From Candidatus Uhrbacteria bacterium (GTDB taxonomy: Bacteria; Patescibacteriota; Patescibacteriia; 2-12-FULL-60-25): a stretch of 64,000 nucleotides of DNA. The notes under the pieces are model-generated. The model searched no databases and had not been told where the DNA came from. It saw only the letters and a list, made by a program, of their open reading frames with translations. A program made the translations under genes and the position numbers. Where the stretch lies: the NCBI GenBank assembly GCA_003576745.1, contig QEVR01000001.1, forward strand, positions 124,001 to 188,000, in the 5' to 3' direction. This document shows, one piece after another, positions 45,678 through 54,044 of this stretch (its first letter is position 1; every line of letters starts with the position of its first letter).

Positions 45678-47033
45678 ATGCCTATCAAGGATACATCCGT
45701 GGAAGCCTCATCCATGCCGGCCGGACAGGAATCTGCGGCCGGCGGTGATGCCGTGATCCATACGATTCCCGACAAGTTTTACGGAGCGGCTCTGAAAGCA
45801 AAGCTTGTATCGCCTGAAGAAAAGAAAACTTCGGCGACAGCACCCGTATCGGCGCAGGGTGGCAAGCGTCATACGGGTATGGCAGCGGGAATCATCGTTC
45901 TTCTCCTTCTCCTCGGAGGCGTGGGCGGCGGTTTCGTATATTTCAACAGACAACTTCTGTTTCCGCAATCGGCGGCTCCCGCGCAGGAACCCTCGCCCGA
46001 GCCTCCGAGACCTCCGGCACCGCCACCGCCACCTGCGGCTCCCACGAATCTAAGCGCAACGGCAACGAATCCCAACCTTGTTCAATTAAACTGGACCGAT
46101 ACTTCCGATAATGAAGCGGGCTTCCGCGTTGAACGTCGGGAACCCACAACGGCCTATGTCGCCGTGACAAGCCTTCCGCCAAATTCGAACGCATTCCAAG
46201 ATCGTTCGGTCGAGGCGGAGCGGACGTATTTATACCGCATTATTTCCTTGAATGCAGGCGGCGAATCGCCGACATCGAACGAAGCATCCGCGGACACGCC
46301 CGCCTTACCGCCTCCTCCGCCGGAGCAGCCAAAACTTCCGCCAGCAGGCCTGGATTCCGATTCCGACGGGCTCACGGATCTCGAAGAGCCGCTCTACGGG
46401 ACGAGTCCCACGGATCCGGACGCCGACAAAGATACGTTCCTCGACGGGAATGAGGTCTTCCATCTGTATAATCCCGCGGGGAAACAGGGCGTGAAATTGC
46501 TCGAGTCCGGGCTTGTGAAAGAATTCAAGAGTCCGGTCGGGTGGATGGTTTTGGTGCCCACATCATGGCAAACCGAAATAGATGCCGAAGGTCTTCGCGC
46601 GCGCATCCGCACAGGACATGGGGAATTCTTTATGATTGCCGTGGAGCCGAATCCGGAGAATCAGAGTATTCTTGACTGGTATCTTACACGGAATCCCGGC
46701 GTTTTGTCTTCCGATACGGTCATGATCGAAACGAAGTCAGGCATTCCCGGACTTGTCGGAAAAAATCCGCTCGTCACGTATTTTCCCTGGAAGAGCGCGG
46801 TCCTGGTATTCACCTATGATTTGAACGGTCAGACATTCGTGAATTTCCGCACGACCTACGAAATGATGAAGAATTCCCTTCAGCTCGCCCCTGAACCCGT
46901 GCTTCCATCTGCGCCATCCGCCCCGGAAGCCACGCCGGAATCCGCGCTCCCCCCGGTGGTGCCGGAAGGGAATATGCCCGAACCGGAAAACGCCGCCGAA
47001 CAGGGGACGGCGCTTCCTCCGCCCGGCGTTTGA
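45678..47033 (+). CDS. Membrane-anchored protein with Fn3 and TSP3-like domains (3)
   Basis: The 451-residue protein has a cytoplasmic tail (1-66), membrane helix GIIVLLLLLGGVGGGFVYF (about 71-89), Pro-rich spacer (100-120), one fibronectin type III domain (about 121-208, NLSATATNPNLVQLNWTDTS to YLYRIISLNAGGES), a TSP3-like pair (about 226-265, DSDSDGLTDLEEPLYGTSPT), a globular domain without a known family (about 275-395) and a Pro-rich tail. It is an envelope protein of the same set as the two preceding genes. ybeY starts 1 nt after its stop, so the transcript may continue into division genes. Confidence 0.82.
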   Translation: MPIKDTSVEASSMPAGQESAAGGDAVIHTIPDKFYGAALKAKLVSPEEKKTSATAPVSAQGGKRHTGMAAGIIVLLLLLGGVGGGFVYFNRQLLFPQSAAPAQEPSPEPPRPPAPPPPPAAPTNLSATATNPNLVQLNWTDTSDNEAGFRVERREPTTAYVAVTSLPPNSNAFQDRSVEAERTYLYRIISLNAGGESPTSNEASADTPALPPPPPEQPKLPPAGLDSDSDGLTDLEEPLYGTSPTDPDADKDTFLDGNEVFHLYNPAGKQGVKLLESGLVKEFKSPVGWMVLVPTSWQTEIDAEGLRARIRTGHGEFFMIAVEPNPENQSILDWYLTRNPGVLSSDTVMIETKSGIPGLVGKNPLVTYFPWKSAVLVFTYDLNGQTFVNFRTTYEMMKNSLQLAPEPVLPSAPSAPEATPESALPPVVPEGNMPEPENAAEQGTALPPPGV

Positions 47034-47034
47034 C

Positions 47035-47496
47035 ATGTTGCAGTATCAACTCATGGGTTCATCGCCGTCCGTGTTTCCGGCATCGCTCCTCCCGCGCATT
47101 GCCAAGGCATGCAGACGCATTCCCGGTTTCGGAGGCTCGCGAACGCAGAGCGTCGGACTCCGTTTTTTGTCGGAACATCGCATGAAAGAGCTGAACCGCG
47201 CGTATCGAGGCAAAAACTGTCCGACCGATGTTCTGTCGTTTCATGCCGCCGATCGGACGCGCGAACAGTTTCCCGCGGTCGCAGCAAAGGGAGAGGAAGA
47301 AGAAGTCGGTGATATTGTCATTTGCGCGGCGGTGGCAAAGCGGGAGGCGGCAAGGAGATCCATTTCCGCCCGAGAGGAACTCGTTCGTCTGATCGTACAC
47401 GGGACGCTGCATCTTGCCGGACATGATCACGCACGGCCCGCAGATGAAGTAAAGATGTTCCGTCTGCAGGAAATGATTGTCGAATCCGTTGTATGA
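47035..47496 (+). CDS. ybeY: Endoribonuclease/rRNA maturation factor YbeY
   Basis: YbeY is a zinc-dependent RNase used in 16S rRNA 3' maturation and ribosome quality control. The 153-residue protein has RFLSEHRMKELNRAYRGKNCPTDVLSF and the zinc motif HGTLHLAGHDH with His122, His126 and His132 (HxxxHxxxxxH). It overlaps the dgkA start by 4 nt. Confidence 0.93.
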   Translation: MLQYQLMGSSPSVFPASLLPRIAKACRRIPGFGGSRTQSVGLRFLSEHRMKELNRAYRGKNCPTDVLSFHAADRTREQFPAVAAKGEEEEVGDIVICAAVAKREAARRSISAREELVRLIVHGTLHLAGHDHARPADEVKMFRLQEMIVESVV

Positions 47497-47870
47497 AACG
47501 ATTTTCTACGGGACTTACGAACAGTTTCCGCGCCGCTTGGCGCGGCATAATGCTCGCCATACGGAATGAGCGGACCTTTCGCGTCATGCTTGCCGCCGCC
47601 TTTCTTGTGATCGCCCTCGTTTCCACCCTCCCGCTCGCCACTGCAGAGCGTTTGACGCTCCTTCTTTTGACCGGTTTCGTGCTGGTGCTAGAGTTATTGA
47701 ATACCATGGTTGAACGACTCGTTGATCTTCTGAAGCCTCGCCTGTCCGCATATGTTCGCGATGTGAAGGACCTCATGGCGGCGGCGGTTCTTGTGGCTGC
47801 CGGTTTTGCGCTTCTTACCGCCGTCCTCGTTTTTGCGCCGCATATTCGCGCGCTTCTTTCATCGCTATGA
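47493..47870 (+). CDS. dgkA: Diacylglycerol/undecaprenol kinase
   Basis: The 125-residue protein has three membrane helices and the DgkA family motif LELLNTMVERLVDLL (about 75-89), plus NERTFRVM near the N-terminus and DVKDLMAAAVL at the start of helix 3. In organisms with the Gram-positive-type enzyme it phosphorylates undecaprenol. With the PAP2 protein at 59565 it would recycle the wall lipid carrier; this pairing is inference. It is overlapped by ybeY and ftsA by 4 nt each. Confidence 0.9.
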   Translation: MKRFSTGLTNSFRAAWRGIMLAIRNERTFRVMLAAAFLVIALVSTLPLATAERLTLLLLTGFVLVLELLNTMVERLVDLLKPRLSAYVRDVKDLMAAAVLVAAGFALLTAVLVFAPHIRALLSSL

Positions 47871-49135
47871 GCCAACCGCTTCTTGTCGGGCTTGACCTCG
47901 GATCTTCACGCATCCGGCTTGCGATGGGCCAGGTGTCGCATCAACATGATCGCGGTTTTGCCCTTTCCGTCATCGGCGCCGTTGAGGTTCCGTCGTCCGG
48001 TATTTCAAAAGGAGTTATATCCGCTCTTGAAGATGCCGTCGCTTCCGTTTCCGCAGGTCTTGAACGCGCGGAACAGCAGGTAGGCGTTCCTCTCGATGAG
48101 GCCGTGGTCGGCATCAGCGGCACGCATATTACCGTGATGGATGCGAAAGGCGTCATCGGAGTTTCCAAACCGGACGGGGACATACGCGAAGAGGACATTG
48201 AACGGGTTCTGGAATCGGCGAAAAGCGCAGCCAATCCCGCGAATTTCGAAATTCTGCATGTATTGCCGCACGGATTCACCATCGACGGACAAAGCGGCAT
48301 TAAGGATCCGCTCGGCATGCATGGTATTCGCATGGAGGCAGACGCGCATCTGGTGCTCGGGTTGGCGGGAAATGTGCGCAACATGACCAAATGCGTATTT
48401 CGGACAGGTCTGGATATTGCCTCGCTCGTCTTTGGCCCTCTGGCTGCCGCGGAGTCGGTGACCAATACCCGTGAACGGGAGCTCGGCGTCTGTGTGGTCA
48501 ATATCGGGGCCTCCACAACGTCAATTGTCGTCTTTGAAGAGGGCGAACTTTTGCATGCGAGCGTTCTCCCTATTGGATCCGATCACATCACATCCGATAT
48601 CGCCATCGGTCTTCGAACATCCCTTGATGCCGCGGAACAGTTGAAGGTGCAGCATGGGTCGGCGATTCCTGGCGACTACGTGAAGCGCGATCAGGTGGAC
48701 CTGTCTTCCTTTGGCGCCGAGGACGCCGAAGATGTTTCGCTCCTCCTCGTGTCTGAGATTATCGAAGCGCGCGTTGAAGAGATTTTTGAAAAAATAGAAG
48801 AAGAACTTCACCGTATCGATCGGAGCGGCATGCTTCCCGCGGGCGCCATCCTTACGGGGGGAGGAGCGCGTTTGCGCGGTATGGTCGACGTTGCCAAACG
48901 TATCTTGCGGCTCCCTGCTTCCATCGGCGCTTCGACGCATATTTCGACCTCTATGCCCGAGATTGTCCATGACCCGGCATTTTCGACGGCCGTAGGATTG
49001 GTCGAATGGGGATTTGCCGAAATTCGCGGCGTCTCTAAGGGAGAACGGGGGACCATGCTTCGGTCGCGCGGATCGAATATCATTGGCTCCGTCCAGTCGC
49101 ATCTGAAGAAAATGTTCAAATCCTTTATTCCGTAA
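47867..49135 (+). CDS. ftsA: Cell division protein FtsA
   Basis: FtsA is the actin-like ATPase that ties FtsZ filaments to the membrane. The 422-residue protein has the N-terminal VGLDLGSSRIRLAMG (phosphate 1 loop), the SHS2-type insert, CVVNIGASTTSIVVFEEG (phosphate 2 loop), GAILTGGGARLRGMVDVA (adenosine loop) and a C-terminal amphipathic helix (SHLKKMFKSFIP) for membrane binding. It is coupled to dgkA upstream by a 4-nt overlap. ftsZ follows after 165 nt with its own promoter. Confidence 0.95.
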   Translation: MSQPLLVGLDLGSSRIRLAMGQVSHQHDRGFALSVIGAVEVPSSGISKGVISALEDAVASVSAGLERAEQQVGVPLDEAVVGISGTHITVMDAKGVIGVSKPDGDIREEDIERVLESAKSAANPANFEILHVLPHGFTIDGQSGIKDPLGMHGIRMEADAHLVLGLAGNVRNMTKCVFRTGLDIASLVFGPLAAAESVTNTRERELGVCVVNIGASTTSIVVFEEGELLHASVLPIGSDHITSDIAIGLRTSLDAAEQLKVQHGSAIPGDYVKRDQVDLSSFGAEDAEDVSLLLVSEIIEARVEEIFEKIEEELHRIDRSGMLPAGAILTGGGARLRGMVDVAKRILRLPASIGASTHISTSMPEIVHDPAFSTAVGLVEWGFAEIRGVSKGERGTMLRSRGSNIIGSVQSHLKKMFKSFIP

Positions 49136-49209
49136 TTCGTGAAGAATCTTTTCCACAGGCGCGGCAAAACCGTGCTTTTTTCTATCAACCCAGTGGAAAA
49201 AAATATTGC

Positions 49210-49238
49210 TTGACGCGGAAGCTCTACCAGCGTATCTT
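49210..49238 (+). promoter_or_regulatory. ftsZ promoter
   Basis: TTGACG (49210-49215), a 17-nt spacer and TATCTT (49233-49238) form a strong sigma70-type promoter. The leader of about 55 nt contains a small hairpin GAGC-aattttttA-GCTC and has no Shine-Dalgarno site, so ftsZ can be expressed apart from ftsA. Confidence 0.65.
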
Positions 49239-49300
49239 CACGCTGAAGAGCAATTTTTTAGCTCAACAAAGCCATATTTGAACAATCAACGTACTCAATT

Positions 49301-50560
49301 ATGCCCGAAATCACACCCGACATAGAAACGTTTGCGAATATCAAAGTTATCGGGGTTGGCGGCTCCGGAGGGTCTGCGCTCAATCGGATGATTAGTTCGA
49401 AAATCCGCGGCGTTGATTTTATCGCCATCAATACGGACGTGCAGGCGCTGCAGCACTCTCTTGCGCGGAGAAAACTTCATATCGGTAAAACTGTCACGCG
49501 GGGGCTAGGAGCCGGTATGGATCCGGATGTTGGCGCGCGTGCGGCGGAAGAGAGCCAGAACGACATCCGCGAATCGCTGAAGGGCGCGGATATGGTGTTT
49601 ATCACCTGCGGGCTCGGAGGAGGTACGGGCACCGGCGCCGGTCCAAAGGTGGCGGAGATTGCCCGTGAGCTTGGCGCGCTTACCGTGGCCGTGGTCACGC
49701 GCCCGTTTTCTTTCGAGGGTCTCGAGCGGCGGCAAATCGCCGATGCGGGCTATGATCGTATGGCGGAAGCCGTTGACACCATCATTACGATTCCGAACGA
49801 CCGCATTCTCCAGATCATCGATCGTAAAACGGCATTGCTCGATGCCTTTGAAATCGCGGATGATGTCCTTCGTCAGGGCGTCCAGGGCATTTCGGAACTT
49901 ATTACGGTTCCGGGACTTATCAATGTGGACTTCGCCGATGTCCGAGCGATCATGCAGAATCGCGGAAGCGCCCTCATGGGAATCGGCAGGGGGCAGGGGG
50001 AAAATCGTTCGGCCGAAGCAGCCAAGGCCGCTATCGCGTCGCCGCTTCTCGAAGTATCCATAGACGGTGCCAAGGGCATTCTGTTTACGATTTGCGGCGG
50101 TTCAAACCTGGGCATGTATGAAGTTTCGGAAGCCGCCAAGGTCATTACGCAATCCGCTGATCCTCACGCAAAGGTTATTTTCGGCGCCACCATCGACGAG
50201 ACTATGAAAGATGAGGTCAAGGTCACCGTCGTTGCAACAGGATTTGATTCATCGCCGCGCGTTGCAAAACCCAAGGCCGTGCTGGCGTCGGGTACATATG
50301 TGCCACCCAAGCAGAGCTCGGGATATGAAAAAATGGAACGCGTGCCATTCGGCGCACGCCCATCTGCAAAACTTGTTGTTCAGGAAGATGTGAGACCGCC
50401 CGTGACTCCGGCGGAAAAGCAGCCGCATATTCAGCCGCCGCAGTATGCTCCCACCAATCAGGCTCCTTCATCGCCGCAGCCAGTGCCTGTCGTCACTTCC
50501 AAGAAGCGCGAAGAAGAAGAGCTGGAAATTCCCGCGTTCATACGGAAAAAGATGATGTAG
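49301..50560 (+). CDS. ftsZ: Cell division protein FtsZ
   Basis: FtsZ is the tubulin-like GTPase that forms the division ring. The 419-residue protein has [18 protein letters not shown] (13-30), the tubulin signature GGGTGTG (106-112), the synergy (T7) loop region [10 protein letters not shown] and a long Pro/Gln-rich linker. The conserved C-terminal peptide is [12 protein letters not shown], which binds FtsA. No Shine-Dalgarno site is seen before ATG 49301. Confidence 0.97.
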   Translation: MPEITPDIETFANIKVIGVGGSGGSALNRMISSKIRGVDFIAINTDVQALQHSLARRKLHIGKTVTRGLGAGMDPDVGARAAEESQNDIRESLKGADMVFITCGLGGGTGTGAGPKVAEIARELGALTVAVVTRPFSFEGLERRQIADAGYDRMAEAVDTIITIPNDRILQIIDRKTALLDAFEIADDVLRQGVQGISELITVPGLINVDFADVRAIMQNRGSALMGIGRGQGENRSAEAAKAAIASPLLEVSIDGAKGILFTICGGSNLGMYEVSEAAKVITQSADPHAKVIFGATIDETMKDEVKVTVVATGFDSSPRVAKPKAVLASGTYVPPKQSSGYEKMERVPFGARPSAKLVVQEDVRPPVTPAEKQPHIQPPQYAPTNQAPSSPQPVPVVTSKKREEEELEIPAFIRKKMM

Positions 50561-50930
50561 GCGGAGAGCGGGATGCGAAAAGTGCGTAGGACGTGGTGCG
50601 TAGGTCGTGAGGTATGAACCATGAGCCTTGCGTCCCGAAACGCGTAACCCGAGACCCGAACGGACCGTAGGTCTGTAAGATCGTAGGTCATGGAACAAAG
50701 GGAGTGGGAAGTAGGGAGTAGGACGTAGGAGGTGCATGCTTTTCCCCTTAACCACTCACTACTCACCACTCACGTGGTCCCCTCATAGGACAAAGGGAGT
50801 AGGGCGTAGAACGTGGGTCATGAGTCATGCGCCCGAAACCCGTAACCACTCACTACTCACTTGTTCCTTATTCACCAATTGCCAATTTGCTAACTCCCAA
50901 TTCCCGACCTTTACGCCTCCACCCTAGAAT
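50561..50930 (+). repeat. Modular intergenic repeat, copy 12 (long composite)
   Basis: It follows the ftsZ stop: 'gcgtaggacgtggtgcgtagg', 'catgagccttgcg', 'gaccgtaggtctgtaagatcgtagg', 'catggaacaaaggg', 'gtaggacgtaggagg', 'cactcactactcaccactcac', 'ggtcccctcataggacaaaggg' and 'attgccaatttgctaac'. It has the same module order as 22205-22535. The AGCATAATTCTCCCC hairpin is absent. Confidence 0.8.
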
Positions 50931-50944
50931 AGGCTCGTTTCGTC

Positions 50945-50953
50945 TGCTAGCAT
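50945..50953 (+). promoter_or_regulatory. Extended -10 promoter of nrdR
   Basis: TGCTAGCAT (TGn plus TAGCAT) ends 7 nt before the nrdR ATG, so the mRNA is probably leaderless. Confidence 0.45.
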
Positions 50954-50960
50954 CCCTTTC

Positions 50961-51458
50961 ATGCGTTGCCCCGTCTGCAATCATCCCGATACGCGCGTCG
51001 TGGATTCGCGCATGAGCGCGGAGGGAGATTCCATACGCCGGAGGCGCGAATGCGATAAATGCGGATTCCGTTTTTCCACGTCCGAAGAAATTCTTTTATT
51101 GGATCTTGTTGTCGTTAAGCGTGACGGACAACGGGAAGCGTATAGCAAAGAAAAACTCATCGGAGGCCTCAAAAAGGCCCTTGAAAAGCGGCCGGTCACC
51201 GAGGCCGCGTTTCGTAGTCTTGTCCACGGCATCGAAAGGGCTATTCAACGACTTTCGGCGGATGAAATTACGAGCGTACGCCTTGGTGAAATCGTCATGC
51301 AGCATTTGAAAGACTTCGACGAAGTTGCCTATATCCGTTTCGCATCCGTGTATCGTCAATTCGAGGACGTTGAGACGTTTCAGCGCGAACTGGATGCGCT
51401 CATGCGCTTGTCCGTTGTTGAGGCGGCATCATCGCGTAAACGGAAAAAACGCCTGTAG
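50961..51458 (+). CDS. nrdR: Transcriptional repressor NrdR
   Basis: NrdR represses ribonucleotide reductase genes in response to dATP/ATP. The 165-residue protein has the N-terminal zinc ribbon (MRCPVCNHPDTRVVDSR...CDKCGFRFST) and an ATP-cone domain (VVVKRDGQREAYSKEKLIGG to the DEVAYIRFASVYRQFED end motif). No ribonucleotide reductase gene or clear NrdR box was found in the window. Its regulation fits the dNTP genes at 5-9.5 kb in theme. Confidence 0.96.
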   Translation: MRCPVCNHPDTRVVDSRMSAEGDSIRRRRECDKCGFRFSTSEEILLLDLVVVKRDGQREAYSKEKLIGGLKKALEKRPVTEAAFRSLVHGIERAIQRLSADEITSVRLGEIVMQHLKDFDEVAYIRFASVYRQFEDVETFQRELDALMRLSVVEAASSRKRKKRL

Positions 51459-51478
51459 CGGAAGAGCATTCGCCGGTG

Positions 51479-51484
51479 TATCCT
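51479..51484 (+). promoter_or_regulatory. Putative -10 box of pyk
   Basis: TATCCT (51479-51484) ends 6 nt before ATG 51491, which would make transcription and translation start together. No good -35 box was seen. Confidence 0.35.
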
Positions 51485-51490
51485 TTTGTC

Positions 51491-52906
51491 ATGATCCAGA
51501 AGCACAAACGAACGAAGATCGTATGCACGATCGGCCCTGCGACAGATACGGTGCGCGCCATGATTGCGTTGGGGAATGCCGGCATGGATGTCGCACGGCT
51601 CAATTTTTCTCATGGGACCCACGCCTCACATGCGGCGCTTCTTCGTCGGCTGCGCCAGGCCGGTCGGCATTTGGAGCGTCCTTTTGCGATTTTGCAGGAT
51701 CTGCAGGGACCGAAAATACGCGTCGGCAATCTTCCTGATCAGGGAGTGCTATTGCGCGGTGAAGCGGTTTTTTCCACAAGCCCAAACCCCGCGCCAGGCG
51801 ATATTCCTGTGACGCTTCCGAGTCTGCATGCCGATGTTGCGCGCGGATCCAGGATATTGTTGGATGACGGGCTCTTGGAATGCGTCGTCCGTCGCGTCGA
51901 CGGCCACCGTATTCACTGCGACGTTCTTCAGGGTGGAACATTAACGAGTCATAAAGGCCTGAATCTTCCGGGAACCCATTTGCGGATTCCGGCCCTTTCC
52001 GACAAAGATCGCGCGGACGCGGCATTCGGCGTGAAAGCCGGGGTGGATTTTGTCGCCATGTCCTTTATCCGTACGGCAAAGGACGTCGAGGATCTTCGGC
52101 GCATGTTGAAGAAAACACCGGGCGCGGCCGGAATACAAATTGTCGGTAAAATCGAAAAACCCGAAGCGATCGACCATTTTGATTCCATTCTTCCGCTCCT
52201 GGATGCGGTTATGGTTGCGCGCGGCGATTTGGGCATTGAACTGCGGCCGGAAACCGTCCCGGTCATCCAAAAGCAGATCATCAATGCCTGCCGGCACGCC
52301 GGCAAGCCCGTGATCGTCGCCACGCAGATGCTTGATTCCATGCAACGCAATCCGCGGGCGACCCGTGCCGAAACATCGGATGTTGCGAATGCGGTTGCGG
52401 ATCACACCGACGCTGTAATGCTTTCGGGTGAAACGGCAACCGGTGCGTTTCCGGTTCAGGCGGTTCGCGCCATGGCTACCGCGATTCTTGCTATGGAGCG
52501 GTCGGTTTTTGACGATTTGACGCCATACGCATTGCCTGCGGACACACATGTCACCGAAATCATCGGCGCAACGGTGCGCGTGGTCTCGGACGCCCTTCAG
52601 CATGCCCCCGTTCTTCTTTTAACGGCAAGCGGAGCAACGGCCCGCGCGGTATCGGCATATCGTCCGGAAGCGCGTCTGTTTGCCGTAACGCATAACGAGC
52701 GTGTTGCCAGGCAACTTCGGCTGGTGTGGGGACAGGACGCGTTCTTCCTGAAAAAACAGTCGAGCCCCGAAAAGCAGCTCCGCGCGGCCTTGAGCCTTCT
52801 GCAACGCAAGCGTCTCGTAAAGCCGTCCCAGCTCCTCGTTGCCGTGAGTGGGTCGTCTCTTCGGCACGCGGAGGGCACCAACCGCATCGAAATCGTGCGC
52901 GTATGA
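51491..52906 (+). CDS. pyk: Pyruvate kinase
   Basis: Pyruvate kinase makes ATP and pyruvate from phosphoenolpyruvate. The 471-residue protein has TKIVCTIGPATDT, MDVARLNFSHGTH, DLQGPKIRVG, the active-site Lys and Glu region IVGKIEKPEAIDHF, MVARGDLGIELRPETVP, KPVIVATQMLDSM and the MLSGETATGAFPV loop, followed by the C-terminal domain. ATG 51491 (MIQKHKRTK) is preferred to GTG 51476. The stop overlaps the pterin dehydratase gene by 4 nt. Confidence 0.96.
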   Translation: MIQKHKRTKIVCTIGPATDTVRAMIALGNAGMDVARLNFSHGTHASHAALLRRLRQAGRHLERPFAILQDLQGPKIRVGNLPDQGVLLRGEAVFSTSPNPAPGDIPVTLPSLHADVARGSRILLDDGLLECVVRRVDGHRIHCDVLQGGTLTSHKGLNLPGTHLRIPALSDKDRADAAFGVKAGVDFVAMSFIRTAKDVEDLRRMLKKTPGAAGIQIVGKIEKPEAIDHFDSILPLLDAVMVARGDLGIELRPETVPVIQKQIINACRHAGKPVIVATQMLDSMQRNPRATRAETSDVANAVADHTDAVMLSGETATGAFPVQAVRAMATAILAMERSVFDDLTPYALPADTHVTEIIGATVRVVSDALQHAPVLLLTASGATARAVSAYRPEARLFAVTHNERVARQLRLVWGQDAFFLKKQSSPEKQLRAALSLLQRKRLVKPSQLLVAVSGSSLRHAEGTNRIEIVRV

Positions 52907-53238
52907 GTACTAGCATTTTGTCCGAGCATTGCGTTCCCTGCGAAGGCGGTATTGCACCGCTCACGCGCGAGCTTTCCCTGCCGATGCTCCAAGAGGTACC
53001 GGGCTGGCAGCTTTCCGCGGACGCCAAACAGTTGTCGCGGACATTCGCATTCCGCGATTTTCCTGAAGCGCTCTCGTTCATAAACCGGATCGGATCCATT
53101 GCCGAACAAGAAGGACATCATCCCGACATTCATAATTTTTGGAATACGGTTCGGCTCGATTTGACCACGCACGCTATCGGCGGACTTTCTCGGAACGATT
53201 TTATTTTGGCGGCAAAAATCAATCAGCTTCAAAAATAA
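52903..53238 (+). CDS. 4a-hydroxytetrahydrobiopterin dehydratase (PCD/DCoH family)
   Basis: The 111-residue protein matches pterin-4a-carbinolamine dehydratase: WQLSADAKQLSRTFAFRDFPEALSFINRI, the active-site EGHHPDIHNFWNTVRLDLTTH (His72, His73, Pro74, Asp75 and His90), and GLSRNDFILAAKIN. In bacteria it recycles oxidised pterins for aromatic hydroxylases or has other roles. No hydroxylase is in the window, so its substrate here is unclear. It overlaps pyk by 4 nt (ATGA), so the two are co-translated. Confidence 0.9.
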   Translation: MSTSILSEHCVPCEGGIAPLTRELSLPMLQEVPGWQLSADAKQLSRTFAFRDFPEALSFINRIGSIAEQEGHHPDIHNFWNTVRLDLTTHAIGGLSRNDFILAAKINQLQK

Positions 53239-53261
53239 AAGGACCCCGGAGGGCGGGGTCC
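53231..53261 (-). terminator. Terminator of the gene at 53264 (minus strand)
   Basis: On the minus strand GGACCCC-GCCCTCC-GGGGTCC is followed by TTTTATTTTT. It lies directly after the stop of the minus-strand gene and overlaps the 3' end of the converging gene. On the plus strand there is no T run. Confidence 0.75.
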
Positions 53262-53263
53262 TG

Positions 53264-53980
53264 TCACCAGGCATCATCGATGTCCTTTATATCGCGGTCT
53301 TCGGCCGGTTCTTCCGGACCGTTTCCCGTTGCCGGTTTCCCATCCGGCGCGCGAAGCGCGGTTACCGGCACAATGGGATTTTTCGCCGCGGAGGGAGAAG
53401 ATGAGGTCTTATTCCCGCTAACAAGAGGCGTGGCTGTGGCGTGAGCGTAGCCGTCCGCCGGCGGGATGCTCGCTCTCTTAACCGTCCGAAGCATATTCAT
53501 GGTCCGCTCGGCCTTGCGATCGGGCAGGGGGGGCATGGAGGGTTCCCGCGGCGGCACATTCATGATCGCCGTAAGCGTCGGATGTCCGGCGCGCGTTTCC
53601 TGCGTGAAGGCGAAGGGATTTTCCTTCCGTCGTTCCAGCTGTTCCGCAATTGCGGCGAATTCGCCGATCGGCGCCTGGAACACGAAGATTTTTCGCGGCC
53701 AAATGCGTTCCATGAGGCCGCCGGAGCCGGCGAGGACATCCAAGAGCGTTACTCCATCCCGGTCTTCCAGGAGAATGTGCAGTTTGTCCGGCAGCCATGT
53801 TGCATAGCGGGCAACGGCTGTGAGGACCAAGAGCACGAGGCCGGCGCCGTCATTCGGCTTTGAGACATCCGCAAGACGCTCGAGCAATTCACGCACGGCG
53901 GCTCTGTCCTGGCGCTCTACGAGGGAGCGCATATCCTTCAAATTCAGGTCGCGGCATCGCGCGATGGTTTTGATGCGCAT
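53264..53980 (-). CDS. Hypothetical protein (238 aa)
   Basis: No family is recognised. The N-terminal half is helical and partly hydrophobic (GAGLVLLVLTAVARYATWLP, LHILLEDRDGVTLLDVLAGSGG) and contains PRKIFVFQAPIGEFAAIAEQLERR. The second half is Pro/Ser/Ala-rich and probably disordered (PSMPPLPDRKAERTMNML; GPEEPAEDRDIKDIDDAW at the end). It has no signal peptide. The gene stands alone, with a terminator right after the stop. Confidence 0.6.
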   Translation of the reverse strand: MRIKTIARCRDLNLKDMRSLVERQDRAAVRELLERLADVSKPNDGAGLVLLVLTAVARYATWLPDKLHILLEDRDGVTLLDVLAGSGGLMERIWPRKIFVFQAPIGEFAAIAEQLERRKENPFAFTQETRAGHPTLTAIMNVPPREPSMPPLPDRKAERTMNMLRTVKRASIPPADGYAHATATPLVSGNKTSSSPSAAKNPIVPVTALRAPDGKPATGNGPEEPAEDRDIKDIDDAW

Positions 53981-54044
53981 TCATCCTCCATCATGAAAAG
54001 GGCATGCAGAGCCTATGCAGATGCGGAGGGATTGTCAACAGGAA

